Source of the DNA: Anisakis pegreffii
Taxonomy: Eukaryota > Nematoda > Chromadorea > Rhabditida > Anisakidae
Length of the DNA stretch: 64,000 nucleotides
Direction of reading: 5' to 3'
NCBI GenBank assembly: GCA_035041965.1
Contig: JAPYMA010000904.1
Span: forward strand, 62,001 to 126,000
Part shown: positions 61,301 through 64,000 of the stretch, one piece after another
Position numbering within the stretch: the stretch's first letter is position 1
How the letters are laid out: every line of letters begins with the position of its first letter
Program-made: the position numbers and the translations under genes
The notes under the pieces: model-generated
What the model was told of the DNA's origin: nothing
Databases searched by the model: none
Seen by the model: only the letters and a program-made list of their open reading frames with translations

Positions 61301-63538
61301 ATACGTCCAATCGTGAACGATATCCGTGATAGATTCAATAAATTGATCAACATAACGAGTGAATAATAACTCAACTGAACAAGCCGCTGAAAGAATCAAT
61401 GAGAATGAATGAAATTATCAACGAAATTACCTGGAATAGATAGTCTCCGACACAAATTCGTCGTCCACTGGAATCAGTACAATTAGTATGCGTTTCATCC
61501 CATGCTCCCTCACCACAATCGTTATCACCGTCACATTGCCATGTTTCCGGTATACATCGACCGCTTGGACATCGTACACTTCAATATTCATCAAATATAT
61601 TCACTGATATCATAAAAGTATCAGAAATACTAACTAACAATGAAGGAAACTTACTAATGTGTAGCACATGGTTGATTCATGCAGAAGAGTTTATTCTCAT
61701 CCGATTTATCACCGCAATCATCATAACCATCGCACAGATCGGCCGGTTGTATGCAAATGTTCGTATTTTCACACTTGATACGAACACCACGACAGTCTAT
61801 CGGCAAATCTTTACACGTCTCTCGACTTTCGTCCGATACTTTTTCATCGTGACAATCGTTATGACCATCACAAACCTAAAATATCCATCTGATATGATAC
61901 CAGGTTCACTAGAATGCGTGTTTCAGCAGGCTATTGCCCAATAGAAAGTGCAAGGATAATGCTAATGAAATTGGCATCAGGTAATTATAATTAATTGCCA
62001 CTCAACAGAATAACTGATTAGGGGTTCCAAGATAATTGGAACCCGAACTTCCCCAAAATACATTCATGAATACAGATTATTTGTTTGACGAGCAGTTCAG
62101 AGTGTTCCAAGCAATGTTACTCCGAATGAGTGCTGACCTTTGTTTGATTGATACAGTGTCCATTTGAACATGCGAATTGACCGAATCCACACGCATTCGA
62201 TTGTGTCGTTGAACAGTCCAATTCGTCCGAATTATCCCCACAATCGTTTATATTATTACAACGACGATCAGCTTCGATACATCGTCGATTCGTACACAAA
62301 TAGTATCGTTCTGGACACACACGAGTGTCTTAAATTTTTTATCATTATCATAACTTATCATTGACTCATTGATACCAACTGCCAATAGAATGGAACTCAC
62401 TGCAATACGTCGGATGTTCATCAGAACCATCCGAGCAATCTGGACGTCCATTGCACGTATCACTCAGTGATATGCATGCACCATCGCCACATTGGAAATT
62501 GTACGGTGGTTGACATATCTTAAACAGTTCATTACAAAATAAACCGATACGCTTAGAGGATAGAAAATCATATGAAAATGATAATTGTGATATTATTAGT
62601 AAAAATATTAATACTGATATTAATGATGACCAAATTAATTGATAAATTAACTGAATACTAACCTGGAATCCTTTCTCGTTGTCTTTCGGTACACACTGAG
62701 TGGCTATATCTTTTCCAGGTAATGCAACGAGTTCAAATGAATCGTTACAAGCACATTGCACCTTGGATGCAGCAATACCAATCGAAGTTGATATCAAATG
62801 ACATAACTAAAACGAATTTTGAAGTAAGGTGACAGTAAATATAATTTGAAACAAGGTCAGGATCATGAAAAATGAATGACAATATTGAGATTCAATTTGT
62901 TTTCGAGTAATAACATCATTACCTGCTCACAACCGCCATTGTTAATCTTACAAAGATTCGAAATTTGTGAATTGCAGAATTGTGCTCTTGTTTTGATATC
63001 AGATTCAGATGCGAATATCCGCAGTGTGGATGGTAGTCGCCTGTTACCGACAACCACTTCGTAGCTGTCACCGTTGTCCTTATCCATACGATATATACCG
63101 TTCGAGAGCGGATCGCTCATGTACAGCCAGTCATCCCAGATCTCTAAACTCTTCGCACGGTAACCAACCCCCACAACTCGACGATTCTTCCCATTGTAAT
63201 CAGATGATTCGATATTCAATCTGAAATACGTTCATGATTACTTATTTAATTAATCGTTTATGAGTATATAGTCAATTGATCAACGATATCAATCAATTTG
63301 ATCACTGTGCATCATTCGTGATATTTGCTGTTGTTATCATTATTCTGTATCAGACGTTTATTTTAATTTCATATGAACGGTTGAATAAAGTCGGCTAACC
63401 TATTAACATCAGCCCAATAGATACGCTGATCACGAAAATCGACAGATATCGCCGCTGGTAAGCTAACACCCTGACGAACGATCACCTCACGGTCACCACC
63501 AGCCATATTGGCACGCTCGATTCGAGGCTCGTAACTAC
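50959..63538 (-). CDS. lrp-1: Megalin-type LDL receptor-related protein, C-terminal 2,141 residues (5' end outside window)
   Basis: 39 exons in transcript order: 63538-63400, 63220-62923, 62806-62663, 62518-62401, 62328-62138, 61875-61655, 61578-61431, 61295-61202, 61067-60884, 60479-60391, 60241-60132, 59971-59818, 59591-59445, 59235-59120, 58989-58855, 58762-58648, 58462-58335, 57956-57781, 57588-57357, 57165-56883, 56805-56699, 56581-56449, 56347-56173, 56018-55884, 55630-55495, 55418-55242, 55165-54968, 54844-54655, 54289-54111, 53904-53803, 53719-53512, 53365-53275, 53148-52875, 52798-52681, 52572-52463, 52355-52155, 51958-51806, 51724-51518, 51270-50959. Every phase closes. Order: end of a YWTD propeller, EGF, 10 LDL-A modules, 2 EGF, propeller, EGF, 11 LDL-A, 2 EGF, propeller, EGF repeats, membrane span, tail with NPxY. 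The 10- and 11-module clusters are those of megalin (LRP2) clusters 3 and 4. Megalin is an apical endocytic receptor; C. elegans LRP-1 is needed in the epidermis for sterol uptake and moulting. The first visible exon starts inside a codon, so the gene continues past the right edge. Confidence 0.96.
52463..54289 (-). other. lrp-1: LRP-1 segment: two EGF repeats and the last YWTD propeller
   Basis: EGF repeats with [10 protein letters not shown] and a calcium-binding [11 protein letters not shown] / GSYLCRC, then propeller motifs [61 protein letters not shown] and [15 protein letters not shown]. Confidence 0.87.
54655..57165 (-). other. lrp-1: LRP-1 segment: EGF plus cluster of 11 LDL-A modules
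   Basis: Starts with a propeller-closing EGF ([15 protein letters not shown]), then eleven LDL-A modules, for example [28 protein letters not shown] and [14 protein letters not shown]. Eleven equals cluster 4 of megalin. The tenth carries CGPNDYSDE, a lengthened acidic motif. Confidence 0.88.
57357..58989 (-). other. lrp-1: LRP-1 segment: YWTD beta-propeller
   Basis: Five exons encode six-bladed repeats with motifs [47 protein letters not shown] and [13 protein letters not shown]. These propellers release ligand at low endosomal pH in the LDL receptor family. Confidence 0.87.
59120..59591 (-). other. lrp-1: LRP-1 segment: EGF pair, second calcium-binding
   Basis: Two EGF repeats in exons 59591-59445 and 59235-59120. 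The second opens with DIDECEG, the usual calcium-binding start, and contains [13 protein letters not shown]. An NINETY-like hydroxylation motif was not checked. Confidence 0.8.
59818..62518 (-). other. lrp-1: LRP-1 segment: cluster of 10 LDL-A ligand-binding modules
   Basis: Ten six-cysteine modules, most ending in the calcium-binding DCxDxSDE-type motif, for example [14 protein letters not shown] and [14 protein letters not shown]. The third ([15 protein letters not shown]) and fifth (CGEGAWDE) have altered acidic motifs, and the seventh reads [10 protein letters not shown]. The number matches cluster 3 of vertebrate megalin. Confidence 0.88.
62923..63538 (-). other. lrp-1: LRP-1 segment: end of a YWTD beta-propeller
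   Basis: Exons 1-2 of the visible part. Motifs [32 protein letters not shown] and the closing EGF start [10 protein letters not shown]. Together with 62663-62806 this ends one propeller-EGF unit. Confidence 0.85.
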
Positions 63539-64000
63539 CTTCAATTGTGGGCATTCTTCATTTACAGCACACAACTTTGGCCGTGTTCAGTTACTATTAC
63601 ATAAACTCATTGATTGATTAGTGTTCGGCATCCTGCTTCCATTATACAGTGAAACAACAACAGCACATTTGTAAATATATTAATAACAAAACAAAAATGA
63701 TGAACTCAAAAACGAGGAGAATATTATTGATAATGATAAGTTTTCATAGTGTTACATTCAAAAAATAGTTGTGAAACACACCAACACACAAACACACTCA
63801 AAAGCGTTAATCAGTACCCATTATTTTCAAATGAACACACTTTAAATCGACTTCTACGGTTTTCATTTAAAGAAGCATCGAGCAGTTAGCAGTAACATTT
63901 TGTTACGCAAAGCGATTCCAGCATTTTTTGTTCACAAAAATCCTCTCAAATCTTCACTATTGGAGCAAAAAACTCAAAAAGGCAAAAATATCAACAGATA
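63539..64000. other. Intron of the lrp-1 gene continuing past the window
   Basis: No exon recognised on the minus strand here. The first visible lrp-1 exon opens with a split codon, so this stretch is intronic. It is AT-rich with an ACACAC run near 63776-63800. Confidence 0.65.

Overview
The window is nuclear DNA of a nematode. It is AT-rich, full of ATT/TTG/TAA microsatellites, and its genes are cut into many small exons. Splice acceptors are mostly TTTCAG-like, and several genes have such an acceptor directly before the start codon, as expected for spliced-leader trans-splicing. The Go-alpha protein is close to the C. elegans GOA-1 sequence as I remember it. I cannot name the species. The repeats and the relaxed splice donors suggest it is not a Caenorhabditis.

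Layout. 1-2469 (+): C-terminal part of an ESCO/Eco1 cohesin acetyltransferase. 4144-5970 (+): NSE1, the RING subunit of the SMC5/6 complex. 6743-8645 (-): a p24/TMED cargo receptor. 8.7-17.4 kb: gene-poor, with simple repeats and a tRNA-like segment. 17491-20168 (+): goa-1. 20.2-26.8 kb: gene-poor. 26815-29236 (+): a fatty acid amide hydrolase. 30989-34280 (+): eIF3 subunit H. 34.3-41 kb: gene-poor. 41010-44822 (+): a class A peptide-type GPCR. 47527-47926 (+): UBL-5/Hub1. 50959-63538 (-): the C-terminal 2,141 residues of a megalin-type LRP (lrp-1/LRP2), 39 exons, continuing beyond the right edge.

All exon joins were worked out by hand. In every multi-exon gene the codon phase closes across each junction and the predicted protein length agrees with the family: NSE1 267 aa, TMED 230, GOA-1 354, FAAH 528, eIF3H 354, GPCR 361, UBL-5 73. 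The genes do not form one pathway. ESCO and NSE1 are neighbours that both serve SMC complexes. goa-1 and the GPCR belong to the same kind of signalling but lie 21 kb apart.

The non-coding part holds several dispersed repeat families: a SINE-like element of 288 bp with 11- and 14-bp target duplications (4 copies), a MITE with 10-bp terminal inverted repeats and a perfect 10-bp target duplication (plus a diverged relative), a hAT-like MITE (3 copies) and a third short family (3 copies). There are also three notable inverted repeats, including a perfect 42-bp palindrome. I found no clearly new biological system. The most checkable oddities are the relaxed 5' splice sites, a non-AG acceptor in eIF3H, the SINE family and an orphan GPCR.
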